NCBI GenBank assembly: GCA_963663975.2
Contig: CAXXRA010000015.1
Location: 620,001-684,000, forward strand
Direction: 5' to 3'
From: JANQRX01 sp963663975
Lineage (GTDB): Bacteria > Pseudomonadota > Alphaproteobacteria > Rhizobiales > Kaistiaceae
DNA: 64,000 nt
The notes under the pieces were generated by a model. The model ran no database searches. It had not been told where the DNA came from and saw only the letters and a list, made by a program, of their open reading frames with translations. Below are positions 17,822-26,753 of this stretch, piece by piece (the first letter of the stretch is position 1; each line of letters opens with the position of its first letter). A program made the translations under genes and the position numbers.

Positions 17822-19120
17822 TCAGAGCAGCAGATTGACCATGTTGGCGCCCACGAAGAAACTCGGCACCGAAGAGGCGTCGTAGTCGGCGTTGAGGATC
17901 AGATTGGCGTTCGAATCGATCTTGATGCGGCGGGCGATGATCGTCGTGAAGTTCGCGTTTTGGCTGATGTTGCTGTTGCTGTCGATACGCAGGTATCCGC
18001 GCGAGAGATAGATCGCCCCTTCGAGCCGGTTGATACTGTTGCTGTTGAATTCGTGGTCGATCAACAAGGTAGCGCTGCGGTCCTCGAAGAAAATAAGGCC
18101 AGCCATGTCGCCGTCCGTTGGCGCGGTGAAATCAACCTTGGTGTTGCTGTCGAAATATATCTTGGCGTCGCCGGTCAGATAGAACCCGACCCCAGTGCCG
18201 TTTACCTCGGCGTTCGAATCGACTTTGAATTCGCCGTTCTTGATGATGTAGATCCCGGGGTTGAAGGTGACCTTGGTGTTGTTCTTGATGAGGATGCCGC
18301 CGCAATAGACGCCGGGATTGATCGTCTCCAGAAAAGACGTATCAAGCATGAAGTTGTTGTGGTTGCATCCGACGAAACTGGGAGGCGACAGACTGGCCAG
18401 GGGGTCGGCGATGAAGGGGCAGTGTTGTTCCGGCGTCGGCCTATAATGGCTTCCACTCCCGACGTAGTGTCCAACGGTGCACGTCTTCTGCGAAGTGATA
18501 TGTGAGTTGCTGTACGCACTGAGGCCGTAGCCGCTGCTTGAATCCGAGTAGACTTCGCAGTCCGGTGCGGTGATTTCCGCGTTGGAGTCGAGCGAGAGCG
18601 TGTGTCTGGCGCTGGGATCGAGTGCTAGTAAGCACGGCAAAGATGACTTGAGGGCGACGGCCACTCTGGAAATGTCGGCCGTGGTAAATCCGAAGATGCG
18701 GGCCAGGTGCCAGTTGGCGGCGTTGCCGTTGGCCTGGGCCAATCGGGTGGTTACCCTGACAACACTTGCCGGCGAGACACCGGCGGTAAAAATCCTGGTC
18801 TCAGCGTCCCACTGGCCGAACTCCACGTCGGCGGCGACCAGCACCGTGCCGTCTCTGGCGACCGGCATGTTCTTGTTGGAATATTCCAGCGCCAGCGCCA
18901 GCGCGTCGGTCTCGTTGGGGAGCGCGGTCACGGCCGCCAGGACGGCGGCGTCTGCCGCCAGCTGAAGCCGGACCTGCTCGCGATACATCAATCCGACATC
19001 AACGCCGAGCGCGGCGAAGCCAGCTGCCATTGTGAAGGACAAGGCGGCCAGCGGCGCGATCGAGCCGGTTAGGTCTTTTACGAATTTGTTCGGAAAACCG
19101 GGCATGGCCAAAACTACCAT
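17822..19120 (-). CDS. TadG-like protein with repeated D-S-N motifs
   Basis: 432 residues. The N-terminal ~60 (GSIAPLAALSFTMAAGFAALGVDVG) is a TadG/Flp-type segment: one membrane helix followed by the pilin-like amphipathic part (QVRLQLAADAAVLAAV). The rest is predicted to be extracytoplasmic. It contains at least five repeats built around D-S-N (LSLDSNAEI, FKVDSNAEV, IYFDSNTKV, LRIDSNSNI, IKIDSNANL) spaced through short beta-like strands. This suggests a right-handed beta-helix, a known arrangement in TadG-related proteins. It follows the tadE-like gene after 9 bases, so the two form an operon; pilus machinery genes are absent here. Confidence 0.65.
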   Translation of the reverse strand: MVVLAMPGFPNKFVKDLTGSIAPLAALSFTMAAGFAALGVDVGLMYREQVRLQLAADAAVLAAVTALPNETDALALALEYSNKNMPVARDGTVLVAADVEFGQWDAETRIFTAGVSPASVVRVTTRLAQANGNAANWHLARIFGFTTADISRVAVALKSSLPCLLALDPSARHTLSLDSNAEITAPDCEVYSDSSSGYGLSAYSNSHITSQKTCTVGHYVGSGSHYRPTPEQHCPFIADPLASLSPPSFVGCNHNNFMLDTSFLETINPGVYCGGILIKNNTKVTFNPGIYIIKNGEFKVDSNAEVNGTGVGFYLTGDAKIYFDSNTKVDFTAPTDGDMAGLIFFEDRSATLLIDHEFNSNSINRLEGAIYLSRGYLRIDSNSNISQNANFTTIIARRIKIDSNANLILNADYDASSVPSFFVGANMVNLLL

Positions 19121-19129
19121 TGGTCGGAG

Positions 19130-19525
19130 TCAGATTTTTCTCTTGCGCGCCGTGACGCTGAGGTCGCCGTCCAATCCGAGCGGCGCGAAATTGATCAGCG
19201 CCGCCTCGTTTGCCGGCACGGTGGTGACGATCTGAACGTCGTCGGCGCTTGGCGTGCTGGCGGTGACCGTGAAGGTGGCCGAATTCCAGTTGGGCAGACG
19301 CGATTGGGCCTCGGTCGTTGCCTCGCTGGTCGTCATGTGGCCAAGGGCGAAGCTCCGCGAAACGTCGTTGGCGACGGTGTTCATCGTGTGCTGAAGGTAG
19401 AAAACGCTTCCGTAATCCACGACCGCCAGCATGATAGCCAGAAAAATTGGCGCGATCAGCGCCGTCTCGACTGCCGCCGCACCTTTCGTGCTGCGAAGAA
19501 AGAAGCTTCGTAATGACCGTGTCAT
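19130..19525 (-). CDS. TadE-like pseudopilin
   Basis: 131 residues. The N-terminal GAAAVETALIAPIFLAIML is a TadE-family signature: a short basic leader, then a Glu near the start of a hydrophobic helix. TadE-like proteins are minor pseudopilins processed by a prepilin peptidase and needed for tight-adherence (Flp) pili. The partner is the TadG-like gene directly downstream. No other tad genes are in the window, so this may be a satellite pair acting with a locus elsewhere. Confidence 0.85.
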   Translation of the reverse strand: MTRSLRSFFLRSTKGAAAVETALIAPIFLAIMLAVVDYGSVFYLQHTMNTVANDVSRSFALGHMTTSEATTEAQSRLPNWNSATFTVTASTPSADDVQIVTTVPANEAALINFAPLGLDGDLSVTARKRKI

Positions 19526-20021
19526 TTCTTATCTATTTTGTTCGAGGCGTATTTTGAAGACCCGTTCCTTGGAATCAACGACTTACAATAACGTGTGCCA
19601 CCAATTACGAAATGTTTAGAAAACTTCTCAGTTTGTTTTTTAATAAATTCCGAATTACCGCGCGGGCTAAGAGCGCGCGGATGCGTTCAGGGCCCATCGT
19701 CGATGAAGTAACCGCTGCCACCAATCCCCTAAACGGCCCATCATCATGATGAGAGAGACCATCAGGCGCCGAACGTATGCCGCATGCCTGGCGGATGAGC
19801 GATTTTTTTAGGTGCCCAAAGCCGGATGCAACCACGAGGTGTCCTATGCAGGCGCGGCTGTTTTTATTCACAGCGGCTGCGGCCATGGCGGTTATTTTTG
19901 CATACCGGAAATGCCACGCGCCCGAGATGAGGTATACAAGCCTAAACGAGGGGTCTTCGCCCTGCTCAAAAGTATTCTGGCTTGTGTGGTCGTGCGGGTG
20001 TTCGACGGCTAGGAGAACAAC
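19526..20021. other. Spacer between tadE-like and Sel1 genes, with a doubtful small gene
   Basis: About 500 bases, AT-rich near 19,560-19,660, where the promoter of the tadE-tadG pair probably lies. A plus-strand frame 19611-19748 (45 codons) starts MFRKLLSLFFNKF but has no clear ribosome-binding site. Confidence 0.4.
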
Positions 20022-20025
20022 ATGA
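19846..20025 (+). CDS. Possible small membrane protein
   Basis: 59 codons from MQARLFLFTAAAAMAVIFAY, one hydrophobic helix, preceded by GAGGTG at good spacing. Its stop overlaps the start of the Sel1 gene (ATGA). Against it: the rest is Cys- and Ser-rich with no known relative. It could be chance. Confidence 0.28.
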   Translation: MQARLFLFTAAAAMAVIFAYRKCHAPEMRYTSLNEGSSPCSKVFWLVWSCGCSTARRTT

Positions 20026-20587
20026 AACGCTCGGTATTTACTGCGGTCTTGGCGGCTTCGTTTCTTCTGATTGGCGGTGCGGGACAAGCCTGGGCCATTG
20101 ATTGGGGTGAGTGTCAGCAGACCGAATTTTCGAAGTTGAAGCCGAAAACGTCATGCCCGCATGCTCGCAGATGATCGAAACCGGGAAAGTAAGCCTAGAG
20201 GACCTAGCCATAGCGCACTTCCGGAGAGGCCGTGGTCATTACAAAGAAAGAGACTTCGACCGTGCGATAGCCGACTACCGCAGTGCCGCCAATCAGGGTT
20301 TGGTCGACGCTCAGTTCAATCTCGCGGTCATGACTGCCACCGGCGAGGGCGTGGCGGAAGATAAAGCGGAGGCGGCGAAATGGTTCCGGCGGGCCGCCAA
20401 TCAGGGTGACGCCGACGCTCAATACAATCTCGGCCTTATGTACGGCGACGGCGAGGGCGTGCCGATGGATTTGGTGCAAGCCCACATGTGGCTGAGCATG
20501 GCGGCCGCTCAGGGCGATGCAGATGCCGCCAAGAACCGCGATCTCGCTGCTAATCTGATGACCCCCGAACAGATCGCCGAGGCTTAA
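20022..20587 (+). pseudogene. Periplasmic Sel1-repeat (TPR-like) protein, frameshifted after the signal peptide
   Basis: A strong AGGAG site precedes MKRSVFTAVLAASFLLIGG, a classic signal peptide ending QAWA. This frame stops after about 50 codons (TSCPHARR). In another frame, from about 20,111, the sequence continues VMPACSQMIETGKVSLEDL, and then two Sel1/TPR units, each with the A-A-N-Q-G and NLxxM pattern (AKWFRRAANQGDADAQYNL, and AHMWLSMAAAQGDADA). One base change in the AAGTTGAAGCCGAAAAC stretch would rejoin them. Sel1 proteins are usually adaptor or signalling scaffolds. Confidence 0.65.
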
Positions 20588-20634
20588 CGTCTAGCACGGG
20601 AGTGGGAGCCGAAGTCGGAACGGTGACGGCCTGT

Positions 20635-20730
20635 TGTGGCACATCGCCGACGTCCGCGACCGATGGCGCGACGACTGCTTTCGGGGGTAAAACGGACATC
20701 GGCGATCCACTGTCCCACTTCCGTTCGTGA
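20635..20730 (+). repeat. Dispersed intergenic repeat, copy R2
   Basis: GTGGCACATCGCCGACGTCC, then CTTTCGGGGGTAAAACGGAC and CTGTCCCACTTCCGTTC. The first part matches R3 (21,402-21,466) and the second matches R1 (11,255-11,308). R4 at 25,560-25,610 has GCTTTCGGGGAGTAACGGAC. Confidence 0.6.
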
Positions 20731-21401
20731 CCCCAAGCTGCCATCAAGGGACTGCGCGCGAGCACTTCGCGAGCCGGCGACGCCACAACCATTGCCGCTT
20801 CGGTGGCCGCAGAAGGCATTGTCCAACGACACGATATTCGTATACCGGCAGAACTCCACGAAAGACGTCGGGAACTGTGTGTTTGGCTGCGCGTGGCAGC
20901 GAGGAGCTTGTCGCTGAACAAGATCTGGCGAAGCGACAGAAGACCGTTTCGTGGAAACGTTCGGCGAGAAGCAGTCGCCATAAGATCGCTATTGGTTTGG
21001 GAATTGTGGCTGTGTTCGTCGTTGCTGTGGCCTAGTGGCGGCATTGAAGTGGCGGCGCTTACGCGGCGTTCAGCGACTACAAAATCGGTCGATATGACGG
21101 TCACGACCGATATACCGGAACAACCTGACCCAAGGTACGGACCGGGGCGCGGCTTGCCACGGAGTCGGTCCCGAGCTGTATCGATGCGATAAGAAATATG
21201 GGAAACCAAGCTCCGGCGACGACCCAATCATTGGGATTATCAAGCTGCTGCCGGGCGGGTCAACGGTGCAGCCGTGGGGACTGGACAACGCGCAATGGTG
21301 GTGGCTGACCGGGCTTTCCGGGCCTGTTCAACAATTGCGAACTATCAGAGGCCGTCGGACATTAGCGCCGCAGCCTGCTGCGTCCAGCCACAGCGATGCA
21401 A

Positions 21402-21466
21402 GCTGATGTCCGCCTCTGGCACATCGCCGACATCGGTGACCTGCGGAGCGATGTCCGCTGTTGGGG
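21402..21466 (+). repeat. Dispersed intergenic repeat, copy R3, interrupted by IS30
   Basis: GATGTCCGCCTCTGGCACAT and CATCGCCGACATCGGTGACC align with R2. The match stops where the IS30 terminal repeat TGTGACCTCAAC begins, so the IS probably inserted into this repeat. Confidence 0.55.
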
Positions 21467-22691
21467 TGTGACCTCAACTGCAACACAGGCGTTGAACCTG
21501 GTCAGCCGGAGTTTCAAAGCCCAGCGTCTTGCGCGGTCGCTCATTTAGCTGCCGCGCCACGGGGTTCAGTTGCACCAGAGAATATCACCGTGATCGGTTC
21601 CACTTGGGGAAGTACTGTCTGAGCAGGCCGTTGGTGTTCTCGTTGGATCCCCGCTGCCATGGACTGCGTGGATCGCAGAAGTAGACATCGATGTCCGTCG
21701 CCAAGCTGAACTTGCGATGATCCATGAGCTCCTTGCCACGGTCCCAGGTCAGCGATTTCTTCAGTTCGCTCGGCAGCTTCCTCGACTGCCTGATGAGCGC
21801 CGAGATCACCGTCTGCGTCTCCTTGTTGGCGACCTTGACCAGCATCACATAGCGCGTGTGACGTTCCACCAGGGTGGCGATGTAGCTGTTGTTCGGTCCC
21901 GTCAGGAGATCCCCCTCCCAGTGACCCGGGACGGCACGGTCCTCGACCGAGGCCGGGCGTTCCCTGATCGAGACCATATCCTTGATCTGCCCACGGGCAT
22001 CGCCTTGCCATTTCTTCGCACCCGGACGTCGCATCGCGCGTTGCGAGCGAAGGTGCAACATGAGTTGCTTCTTAAGCACGCCGCGGGCCTGAACGAACAG
22101 ACTGCGGTAGATCGTCTCGTGCGACACCTGATATTTCTGTTCTCCCCGATAGGCTCTCTTCAGCCAGCCGGCGATCTGTTCCGGCGACCAGTTCAGTCTC
22201 AGTTTACGCGCGACCATGCTCCGCAGCCATGGGTGGCGTGCCAGCTTGCATCGCTTCGGACGCAGGGCGCGGGCCCAGGTCTGATTGTCGGCACGTGTCG
22301 CCCGGTAGCGGTCGCCACCACCATTGCGCTTGATCTCACGGCTCACCGTTGACGCCGCCCGACCCAACCGCCGGGCAATAGACCTGGCCGACCGCCGGGC
22401 GACGATGCCGCGCGATATCGTTTCCCGCTCCGTGAGCGTCAGGGCCAGAGGTGAACGCCGCCGTGGCGCCGGCCTGATCCCGCCATAGGGCGACAGCTGG
22501 AAATGTATCGACGACGACTGCTTGCCGAACGCACGACCGATCGACTTCAGCGACTCTCCTCGCTGCCAGCGATCCCACATCTCCGTCTTCTCTGCCGCCG
22601 TATATCCAAGTCGCACCTTTCGAGCCATCGCAACATCCTCCATCTCAAGTCCAAGACAAAGTGTTGCGTCGACCCGTTGAGATCACCGGGG
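21467..22691 (-). mobile_element. IS30-family insertion sequence
   Basis: About 1.2 kb with partly matching ends: TGTGACCTCAACTG..CAACAC at the left (plus strand) and GGTGATCTCAACGGGTCGAC..CAACAC at the right (minus strand). A 73-base fragment of the same left end recurs at 28,179-28,251. Confidence 0.75.
21474..22628 (-). pseudogene. IS30-family transposase with 3' frameshift
   Basis: From MARKVRLGYTAAEKTEMWDR. Helix-turn-helix parts KSIGRAFGKQSSSIHF and SARSIARRLGRAASTVSREI are typical of IS30. Catalytic Asp is in HWEGDLLTG, the second in LTWDRGKELMDH, and Glu in RGSNENTNGLLRQ. The main frame stops early at 21585 (QYFPKWNRSR), and the expected C-terminus (LNERPRKTLGFETPA) continues in another frame to 21474. 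The catalytic triad is complete, so residual activity is uncertain. Confidence 0.85.
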
Positions 22692-22733
22692 TTAGACCGG
22701 TCGTGGATTTACTACGGCGTGACGGCAGTTCGT

Positions 22734-24452
22734 GACCCTGGCTGTGTAAAAACGCTGCGGGTGTTATGATTCTCCTGATCCGTGCGGCGGGAGGGTCTGA
22801 TGAAGCGTTTTGTGGAAGGCGTTGATCGCGAGCAAGGCACTTTGTTCCCGGTGCTGCTGGACGACTGGATTGATGAAGACAATCCGGTTCGGGTGATTGA
22901 CGTTTTTGTTGACGAACTCGATCTCGGCGAACTCGGGTTCGGCGGTGTCGATCCAATTCGATCTCGGCGAACTCGGGTTCGGCGGTGTCGATCCAAAGGC
23001 GCCGGTCGGCCGTCGTACCACCCATCGGTTCTCCTGAAGCTTTACATCTACGGTTATCTCAACCGAGTTCAGTCGAGCCGCCGTCTCGAGCGTGAAGCCG
23101 GTCGCAATGTCGAAGTGATGTGGCTGACGGGCCGTCTGGCTCCTGATCACAAAACGATTGCCGACTTCCGCAAGGACAATGGCCGTGCGATCCGCCGGGT
23201 TTGCGCGCAGTTCGTGCAGCTGTGCCGGCAGCTGGGCCTGCTTGCTGCGGCCAGCGTCGCGATCGACGGTTCCAAGTTCAAGGCAGTCAACAACCGGGAC
23301 CGGAACTTCACTCGCGCTAAGATGCAGCGACGCCTGCTGCAGATCGAGGACAGCGTCGCACGCTATCTACATCAGCTCGACACCGCCGACCGGCAGGAAC
23401 CGTCGGAGGCATTGGCGGCCAAGACCGAACAGCTGAAGGAGAAGATTGGACGGCTCAAGCAAGAGATGGTGCGTGCGTCTTGAGGGCCTTAAAGCCCGGA
23501 TGCTTGCAACGCCCGACAGGCAGATCTCGCTTACCGATCCAGATGCGCGCTCCATGGCGACCAGCGGCCGGGGATCGGGCGTTGTCGGCTACAATGTCCA
23601 GGCCAGCGTTGAGATCGATCACCATCTGATCGTTGCCCATGATGTGACGAACGTCGGGACCGATCGGGCGCAGCTGTCACCGATGTCCAAGAAGACCAAG
23701 GCCGTCCTGGGGGTGGACGAACTCGATGTCGTTGCCGATCGGGGCTACTTCTCAAGTCTGGAGATCCTGGCCTGCCACGAGGCGGACATCACGGTCACGT
23801 TGCCCAAACCGATCACCTCAGGCGTCAAGGCCAAAGGTCGCTATGGCAAGCAGGACTTCCGTTATGTGGTTGAGGACGACGTCTACATCTGCCCCGCCGG
23901 CGAACGGCTGACCTATCGCTACACGACCGAGGAGAATGGGTTGGTCCTACGCCGGTACTGGACCAATGTGTGTCAGACATGCGCCATCAAGGACAAGTGC
24001 ACCACCGGCAAGGAGCGCCGGGTCGCTCGCTGGGAGCATGAACATCTTCTCGAAGCTGTTCAGCGGCGGCTTGATGAGAACCCGGACAAGATGCGCCAGC
24101 GTCGCGAGACGGTCGAGCATCCCTTCGGCACGATCAAGATGTGGATGGGCGCGACCCACTTCTTGATGAAGCGACTCAAAAACGTCCGCACCGAGATGGC
24201 GCTGAATGTGCTCGCCTACAATCTCACCCGGGTCATGAACATCATCGGCATCCGCCCGCTGATGGCGGCGATCCGGGCGTGAGGGCCGTCACACCGGCAG
24301 TTTGACCTCGCTCGCGCATCCCAGACCCCAATAGCGGCCTGCTCGGCGCCGATCCGAGCCCAAACTCGCCCGCCGCTTCTCATTGCCCAAATATCGGCGG
24401 CTCGGAGATCCGATCGAAAAACGTCAGCCGTTTCTACACGCCCAAGACCCAA
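22734..24452 (+). mobile_element. IS1182-family element, copy 2 (near full length)
   Basis: About 1.7 kb. Ends carry imperfect inverted repeats (CTGGCTGTGTAAAAACG at the left; GGGCGTGTAGAAACGGCTG on the minus strand at the right). It abuts the IS30 element. Copy 1 at 16.3 kb shares its right 1.3 kb. Confidence 0.8.
22801..24282 (+). pseudogene. IS1182-family transposase, copy 2, frameshifted
   Basis: Start MKRFVEGVDREQGTLFP with a GGGAGG site. The N-terminal DUF772 part (YHPSVLLKLYIYGYLNR) and the C-terminal DDE part (VVADRGYFSSLEIL, ETVEHPFGTIKMWMG) are both present, but a four-base insertion (GTGC repeated near 23,468) ends the first frame at 23483 and the second frame carries on to 24282. 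Near 22,920-23,000 a 40-base direct duplication is balanced by the apparent loss of one base, keeping the frame open. Confidence 0.85.
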
Positions 24453-24561
24453 ACCGGTGATGGCCCTTGCGCGCCTATGCATGCCCCATGTCATGGCCAG
24501 GCGCCAGTTGCTCGTTGACTCCGGCAGCTTCATAATTGCCGTAACGTGGACCGGGGGGCAC

Positions 24562-25368
24562 ATGGGTTTCGAGTATCTGGAAAATGACGGTGGGCGGATC
24601 GCGTTCGAGGACACGGTTGGCGACGGACCGCTCGTTGTGCTCATGCCACCGATGGGAGCGCTTCGATCCGTTTATCGGTTCGTGACGCCGAAACTGGTCG
24701 ATGCCGGCTACCGGGTAGTCACGTTGGACCTCCGCGGGCATGGACAGTCGAGCACCGGCTGGACGGACCACTCGATTGCGGCCCACGGCCGAGACGCATT
24801 GGCGCTCATTAGCAAAATCAACGCAGGACCGGCCTTCCTTGTTGGCAACTCCTTCACCGGAGGCGTTGCAGTCTGGGCAGCCGTTGAAAGGTCTGATCTC
24901 GTCCGCGGCATCGCGCTCATCGGGTCGTTCGTTCGAACGCTTGACGTCAATCCGCTGATGGGCCTCGTCATGAAGCTGATGTTTGCTGGGCCGTGGGGGC
25001 CGGCCGCTTGGATGAGCTACTATCCGAAGATGTATCCGGGGCCAAAACCAGACGACTTCGCCGAACACTTGGCCGCGACGAGGAAGATGATGAAAGAGCC
25101 CGGCCGGTTCGAATCATTCAAGCAGATCGCAGCAGCCTCCAAGCGGGACTCGGAGACGCGGCTGGCACTCGTGAAGATGCAGGCGCTTGTGATCATGGGA
25201 TCGGCCGATCCCGATTTCCCCGATGCGCTGGCGGAAGCCGAGTTCCAGGCCAAGGTGCTCAACGCCAAGAAGGTGATCATTGAAGGCAGTGGCCACCATC
25301 CTCAGGCGGACTCTCCGGACAAGACAGCCACCGCGTTGATCGAATTCTTCGAACTTCACGTCGTTTAA
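24562..25368 (+). CDS. Alpha/beta hydrolase
   Basis: 268 residues from MGFEYLENDGGRIAFEDTVG with a G-rich site upstream. Fold landmarks: LVVLMPPMGALRSVYRF (oxyanion region), VVTLDLRGHGQSS, nucleophile elbow GNSFTGG (Ser), acid near MGSADPDFPD and catalytic His in EGSGHHPQAD. It is closest in style to small esterase or haloperoxidase-like hydrolases; the substrate cannot be told. It is intact, flanked by IS copies, and may have been carried in with them. Confidence 0.82.
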   Translation: MGFEYLENDGGRIAFEDTVGDGPLVVLMPPMGALRSVYRFVTPKLVDAGYRVVTLDLRGHGQSSTGWTDHSIAAHGRDALALISKINAGPAFLVGNSFTGGVAVWAAVERSDLVRGIALIGSFVRTLDVNPLMGLVMKLMFAGPWGPAAWMSYYPKMYPGPKPDDFAEHLAATRKMMKEPGRFESFKQIAAASKRDSETRLALVKMQALVIMGSADPDFPDALAEAEFQAKVLNAKKVIIEGSGHHPQADSPDKTATALIEFFELHVV

Positions 25369-25559
25369 AAGCCGAGACTGCACTTCGAGTTATTCCGAAG
25401 GTGACCCAGTAAGTACCTCTGAGCGACTTCTGAACGTCTCGCAAAATTCTTGCGAACTCTGTGGAAGCGTGCCGAGTCGAGCTACGGCCAAGATCGCTAG
25501 ATTGACACCTGCCTGGCAGGTCTTCTGGATTGTAGGGTGGCATCGGGCTCCTGTGACCT

Positions 25560-25610
25560 GAGCGAGCGCCGCTGAGCGATGGCAGCTTTCGGGGAGTAAC
25601 GGACGTCGCC
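25560..25610 (+). repeat. Dispersed intergenic repeat, copy R4 (short)
   Basis: GCTTTCGGGGAGTAACGGAC corresponds to the core of R2. Flanking similarity is weak. Confidence 0.45.
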
Positions 25611-25685
25611 AGGACGGATTGCGACGACCGGGTTTTGCGAGCATCCCCCGCCGAGTTTCCTCATTTTTCAGATAACCGAGCTTAC

Positions 25686-25740
25686 GGGTGTCAACGGCGG
25701 AGCAAAAATGCATCGGCGGGCCGGAGCAAAAATGCGTCAG
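25686..25740 (+). repeat. IS21-end-like direct repeats
   Basis: Two copies of CGGAGCAAAAATGC about 22 bases apart, preceded by TGTCAACGG. Multiple short direct repeats of this wording mark the termini of many IS21-family elements. No istA or istB gene follows, so this is probably a lone relic. Confidence 0.4.
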
Positions 25741-25753
25741 CGAGGGATGGCAG

Positions 25754-25776
25754 AAGGCCCCGGCGAGGGGCCTTTC
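25754..25776 (+). terminator. Terminator-like hairpin
   Basis: AAGGCCCC-GGCGA-GGGGCCTT stem with a short T run. It could end transcription from either side; the minus-strand pseudogene ending at 25908 points toward it. Confidence 0.45.
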
Positions 25777-25907
25777 AGCGTCGGTCGATCAGGCTACTTA
25801 CTTAGATTACGGCGGGGTGAGTTTCGGCGACGGCGTCCCGAGCGCGCCGCTTACTCTGTTTGAGCCGATAGCTGTCGCCATTCATCTCGAGCTCGCGTGC
25901 ACTGCCG

Positions 25908-26261
25908 TTACAGGAACAACTCCAAGAGTAATCCGACCGTGTGAGGCAAAAGGGAGTAGAGGGTGTAGATGACCGAACCCCAGAGAACCAGAATCATCGG
26001 AAGATTTTTGATGGTAAAGACCGGCCGTCGACGCCGCTCATCTTTCAGCCTCTGATTGCCTCGGCGTTACCGGCCGAAGAGGACGATAAGAAAATATCCG
26101 AACAGGCTCAATCTAACATCGGCCGCATGACTATCGCTGTCGCGCCGGTTAACGGCTTCAAGGATCGCGTTCTTCTGAAAATCATTCAGACCTGCCGTCA
26201 CGCTCGGGCCGACATCTTTCCAAAACGCACCCGTTTCAGCCATTTCTGCTTGTTTCAGCAT
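25908..26261 (-). pseudogene. Small membrane protein inactivated by one in-frame stop codon
   Basis: Start MLKQAEMAETGAFWKDVGPS with a strong GGCAGAGGG site. After 64 residues, at YFLIVLFGR, a TAA stands at 26067-26069. The same frame then stays open for 52 more codons (RRGNQRLKDERRRR, a basic patch; then the helix MILVLWGSVIYTLYSLL) to a TAA at 25908. A single G-to-T change (GAA to TAA) would explain it, since LFGRERR reads naturally. The intact protein would have 117 residues and two hydrophobic segments. Family not identified. Confidence 0.6.
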
Positions 26262-26753
26262 CCCTCTGCCCCCAGGAAATCGGTTCTCAATACCTTACCG
26301 CTTCCTGACTAAGATTTCGTGTAGACATCGTAGTTATCCGTGTTGATCGTCTTCACCACTCCCCGCGTCATGCGATGGATCAGGTTACTGCAAGACGACT
26401 GCGACAGCTGCCTTTGGCAGATTTTGTTGATTTAGTCGGCCGTCGTTGCGTGATTCCTTCCGGTGTCCGCACTGGGATATTAGAAGCGGACTTTTTCGGT
26501 CCCGCCTGGGCGTTCGCCCAGTGGCGGGATGATCGATGGGGATGCGCGTTTATCGGCTGATGGGCATTGTTCCTGATCATGCTGGTTGGAGGGTCGGCGG
26601 CGGTATCGGTCTGAGTTTGGCGAGCCTTCTCAGGTTCGTGGGCCGTAGCAGCGAGGAGGAACTCATCCTGGGCCCCGCGCGGCCTTGTCGCGCAAGCGCA
26701 ATCGACCGAGCTTCAGAATGCGAACTTGAGGTGGGCAAACAGCATCTCGACCT
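26262..26753. other. Non-coding stretch
   Basis: About 490 bases. A plus-strand frame at 26375-26560 (61 codons, MDQVTARRLRQLPLADFVDL) has no ribosome-binding site and no known relative. I see nothing else in it. Confidence 0.4.

Larger units (their letters stand above)
20588..21466. other. Non-coding stretch with dispersed repeats
   Basis: About 880 bases with no convincing gene. It contains repeat R2 near 20,635-20,730 and R3 near 21,402-21,466, the second cut by the end of the IS30 element. Frames that stay open on both strands look like shadows of repeats rather than proteins. Confidence 0.5.
25369..25907. other. Non-coding stretch with repeat remnants and a hairpin
   Basis: No supported gene in about 540 bases. 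It holds repeat R4 (about 25,560-25,610), two direct copies of GGAGCAAAAATGC at about 25,700-25,735 that resemble the end repeats of IS21-family elements, and an AAGGCCCC/GGGGCCTT hairpin at 25,754-25,774. Confidence 0.45.

Noticed and set aside
20550..21227. Minus-strand frame of 225 codons over the Sel1 end and repeats
   Set aside because: Translates repeat R2 and antisense sequence; low-complexity residues and no ribosome-binding site.
26060..26075. Recoding of the TAA in the small membrane-protein gene
   Set aside because: TAA is not used for selenocysteine or pyrrolysine and no recoding structure is seen; a nonsense mutation is more likely.
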